Origin: Notospermus geniculatus
Taxonomy: Eukaryota > Nemertea > Pilidiophora > Heteronemertea > Lineidae
Reading direction: 5' to 3'
DNA length: 64,000 nt
NCBI GenBank assembly: GCA_002633025.1
Contig: NMRB01000412.1
Span: 18,089 to 82,088 of the forward strand
The notes under the pieces were generated by a model. The model was not told the DNA's origin, did no database searches, and was given only the letters and a program-made list of their open reading frames with translations. The translations under genes were made by a program, and so were the position numbers. This document shows positions 63,720 to 64,000 of this stretch, piece after piece. Position 1 is the stretch's first letter; each line of letters begins with the position of its first letter.

Positions 63720-64000
63720 TAATTAACAACAATCATTTACAATCAATCATAAAATCATTAGAATCATTTAAAATCATTTACAATCAATAATACAATGATT
63801 TAGATTCATTTAGATCCATTTACAAACAATCCTACAATCGTTTAGAATCATTTCATTTACAATCAATCATAGAATCAATTAGAGCCATTTAGAATTATTT
63901 AAAACCATTTAGAATCATTTACAATCAATCCTACAATCATTTAGAATCAGTTACAATCATTCAGAATGATTTACAAATCATTTATAATCATTCACAATCA
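63720..64000. repeat. ATCATTTAGA/ATCATTTACA minisatellite
   Basis: More than 20 degenerate units of about 10-11 bases reach the window edge. Unit variants alternate TAGA and TACA, and CAATCAAT interrupts at intervals. Confidence 0.9.

Overview
The window is eukaryotic nuclear DNA, most likely from a marine invertebrate. Gene pieces are split by short introns with GT/AG junctions, and there is no operon structure. Short palindromes of the TACATGTACATGTA and TAGGCCTA kind are frequent, and most of the sequence is transposon-derived. I cannot fix the phylum. The repeat style fits an ambulacrarian, amphioxus, mollusc or brachiopod equally well. Two gaps (326 N at 15667-15992 and 470 N at 45180-45649) and single N at 2010, 22143, 31522, 57050 and 63173 show draft quality.

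Protein-coding content is sparse. The best gene is an intronless rhodopsin-class GPCR (29221-30252, +). On the minus strand two tandem paralogous exons (32846-33865 and 34182-35144) encode an unrecognised beta-rich, possibly propeller-like protein family. Two separate minus-strand exons (2091-2299 and 38283-38521) encode PAN/Apple-like cysteine domains with identical splice phases. Three plus-strand exons (22466-23231) form the C-terminal end of a single-pass membrane protein with a short tail carrying an NPLF motif. A possible complete two-exon small gene (19896-20234, 68 aa) lies beside a CRE-bearing inverted repeat, and its C-terminus resembles a second reading frame at 18349-18507. Weaker exon candidates are at 32177-32344, 38804-38936, 41490-41714 and 52804-53031.

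Transposon layout: 1-12 kb holds foldback elements and MITEs, several nested. 12.06-14.98 kb is a LINE with endonuclease and partial reverse transcriptase, interrupted by a 791-bp insertion. 15.4-16.75 kb is a probable assembly duplication around a gap. 25.4-27.9 kb is a minisatellite-rich element headed by a palindrome. 30.5-31.6 and 35.1-37.3 kb hold nested MITEs. 39.5-43.3 kb has large palindromes and TIR elements. 44.5-51.7 kb carries several copies of dispersed families. 54.4-55.6 kb carries an array of RFX-type X-box palindromes. 55.65-59.02 kb is a BEL/Pao retrotransposon that lost its protease, reverse transcriptase and most of RNase H but keeps an intact integrase. The last 4 kb is another TIR element, tandem repeats and an ATCATTTA-type minisatellite.

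The host genes do not form a pathway. The most unusual items are the X-box array, the small gene with flanking direct repeats, the paired PAN exons, the propeller-like pair with a transposon abutting one splice acceptor, and the very high density of inverted repeats.
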